A stretch of DNA of 7,841 bases, taken from the NCBI GenBank assembly GCA_013349725.1, contig DUZB01000177.1, forward strand, positions 1 to 7,841, in the 5' to 3' direction. The position numbers and the translations under genes were made by a program. How positions within the stretch are numbered: position 1 is the first letter of the stretch; each line of letters begins with the position of its first letter. Below, in pieces: positions 6,661 to 7,841 of the stretch. The notes beneath the pieces were generated by a model. The model ran no database searches, had not been told where the DNA came from, and saw only the letters and a program-made list of their open reading frames with translations. This DNA comes from Deltaproteobacteria bacterium. Lineage in GTDB: Bacteria; Desulfobacterota; DSM-4660; Desulfatiglandales; Desulfatiglandaceae.

Positions 6661-6700
6661 AATCCCCTGATCGATAAATTTCGGTCCGGGGATTTTTTTT
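6661..6700 (+). terminator. Rho-independent terminator of the B12 riboswitch
   Basis: Arms 6661-6673 and 6682-6694 pair over 13 positions with one T-C mismatch (6668/6687) and one G-U pair, around an 8-base loop (6674-6681). A run of eight T (6693-6700) follows directly. The core is CCCC/GGGG. It lies between the B12 aptamer and the downstream gene, where an expression platform is expected. Two alternative pairings could compete: GGGAT (6646-6650) with ATCCC (6662-6666) on the 5' arm, and TCGGTCC (6681-6687) with GGACCGA (6701-6707) on the 3' arm. Confidence 0.88.
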
Positions 6701-6795
6701 GGACCGATTTCCTGAAGGAGAGAGTAATCCTTTCTCCTTGCGTATTCTCCCCATTTATCTTTCACGTCTTTAAAACATTATTAAGGAGGGAATCC

Positions 6796-7841
6796 ATGGA
6801 AACGTGTACAAAATCGGTTTTTCAACAAACGAAAAAGACGGGACTTTTTCTGACAGTTCTTATCTCTGCATGCCTTCTGCTCTATGTTGGTCCGGCGCCT
6901 GCGGCTTCCATACAGACCGGGGTGGTTGCCAATGTGGCGCCGGACTGGAGCAGCAGCGCTATTTCAACCATTTCAGTAGATCCGGAAGGGGGGCCGAGAA
7001 AGGTCCTCAACAATCAGTTGCCATCTGCTACTTCAGACATCAGTGTGAAAGCCTATGGGGCATATTATTACAGATTGGGCAAGTTTCAGGCGGACAATAT
7101 CACCAAGGTTCATGTGAATGCACCAGACTCCCCCATCTGGCAGTATACGACCAATGGCTCCGGGGAATCGGACAGCAACCCCTACGATCTGGTATTTGTC
7201 AGCTCCACAAAGGCCTATCTTTTGCGATACGGCGCCACCAAGGCCTGGATCGTGAACCCTTCGACCGGGCCAGAGGGGCCACTCAAGATTGGAGAACTGG
7301 ACCTCAGTTCCTACGCCATTGCTGCGGATGACGTACCCGAGATGGCAAAAGGTGTGATTGCCAACGGTAAGCTTTTTATCATCCTGCAACGCCTGGACGA
7401 TATGCTCTGCCCTTCAAATACGGCCTATGTAGCGGTTTTTGATGTGGCGACCAATACGGAAATCGATACGGGAAAGGACGAAGGGGGCAAAAAGGGGATT
7501 CCTTTGCCCATTAGGAATCCACTTTCCATTCAGTACCTTCCAGAGAACAACAGGATATACGTACAGGGGATGGGAAGCTTCCCTAATATCTGCGATCCCA
7601 AATATGAGTATACAGGCGGGATCGTGAGCCTCGATCCACAAACCTATGCCGTCAACATGGTTTTGGACGACGGGGATGCCGGGGCGTACCCGTACGGGAT
7701 GATTTCCGGCATGCTCATGGTTTCTTCCACCAAAGGGTATTTTGTGGGGTACGACGACTGGGAAGATAATACCGTTTACCAGTTCAATCCGGCTACGGGC
7801 ACGGTGGATGGTGCGCTCAAGAACTTCCAAAACATTAGTAT
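6796..7841 (+). CDS. Secreted beta-propeller-like protein under B12 riboswitch, partial
   Basis: The first 348 codons are present and the frame is still open at the right edge. AAGGAGGG (6783-6790) lies 5 bases before the ATG. Residues 12-37 form a signal peptide with hydrophobic core GLFLTVLISACLLLYVG and likely cleavage after APA (34-36); ISAC (23-26) also fits a lipobox, so a lipoprotein is possible. The exported part is rich in beta strand and Gly/Asp/Asn turns. A blade-like unit recurs: VSSTKAYLLRY...NPSTG (135-158) and VSSTKGYFVGY...NPATG (309-335), with related pieces YVAVFDVATNTEIDTG (211-226) and GGIVSLDPQTYAV (274-286). This resembles YncE/YVTN-type propellers. The cobalamin riboswitch upstream links it to corrinoid supply; capture of B12 outside the inner membrane, as by Bacteroides BtuG, is the leading hypothesis. 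I see no TonB box or haem site. Confidence 0.82.
   Translation, partial: METCTKSVFQQTKKTGLFLTVLISACLLLYVGPAPAASIQTGVVANVAPDWSSSAISTISVDPEGGPRKVLNNQLPSATSDISVKAYGAYYYRLGKFQADNITKVHVNAPDSPIWQYTTNGSGESDSNPYDLVFVSSTKAYLLRYGATKAWIVNPSTGPEGPLKIGELDLSSYAIAADDVPEMAKGVIANGKLFIILQRLDDMLCPSNTAYVAVFDVATNTEIDTGKDEGGKKGIPLPIRNPLSIQYLPENNRIYVQGMGSFPNICDPKYEYTGGIVSLDPQTYAVNMVLDDGDAGAYPYGMISGMLMVSSTKGYFVGYDDWEDNTVYQFNPATGTVDGALKNFQNIS

Noticed and set aside
6715..6739. Dyad AAGGAGA/TCTCCTT downstream of the riboswitch terminator
   Set aside because: It is a 7-bp stem with an 11-base loop and no T-run; the SD-like arm is not followed by a start codon, so no function can be assigned.
6804..7331. Plus-strand 175-codon frame inside the propeller gene
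   Set aside because: It is out of frame with the signal-peptide protein starting at 6796, has no ribosome site, and its composition is a Gly/Cys/Arg-rich shadow.

Overview
This window looks like chromosomal DNA from an anaerobic member of the Desulfobacterota (the former Deltaproteobacteria). The evidence is a class III tetrahaem cytochrome c3 with the full histidine ligand pattern, Gram-negative outer-membrane and secretion signals, a sigma-54 nitrogen operon, strong GGAGG ribosome sites, and moderate GC content. No rRNA, tRNA, CRISPR array, transposase or phage gene was found. The species assignment is inference.

Layout. At the left edge is the 5' end of a gene on the minus strand (1-136), probably an AMP-binding acyl-CoA synthetase, with a well-formed sigma-70 promoter. 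Divergent from it are a ParA-family ATPase (303-1079) and a small protein of unknown function with an acidic tail (1122-1631). No parB is visible. A 190-base convergent spacer (1632-1821) carries an imperfect dispersed-type inverted repeat and a strong hairpin.

The centre is a nitrogen-assimilation operon on the minus strand: glnK (4498-4160), amtB (4128-2797) and a TorF-like outer-membrane porin (2706-1822). A full-consensus -24/-12 sigma-54 promoter lies just upstream of glnK (4565-4580). Together these would form an ammonium uptake module: an outer-membrane pore, an inner-membrane ammonium channel, and the P-II protein that plugs it when nitrogen is plentiful. Upstream, also on the minus strand, is a CBS-pair protein (5498-4932), separated from glnK by a REP-like palindrome.

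On the right, on the plus strand, are a possible 36-residue peptide (5757-5867), a periplasmic tetrahaem cytochrome c3 (5881-6369), then a sigma-70 promoter, a cobalamin riboswitch (6434-6600) and a rho-independent terminator (6661-6700). These lead into a secreted beta-propeller-like protein that runs off the right edge (6796 onward). This last unit is the most interesting part of the window. B12 control of a secreted propeller suggests a role in corrinoid capture, in the manner of the Bacteroides surface protein BtuG, although nothing in the protein sequence alone proves it.
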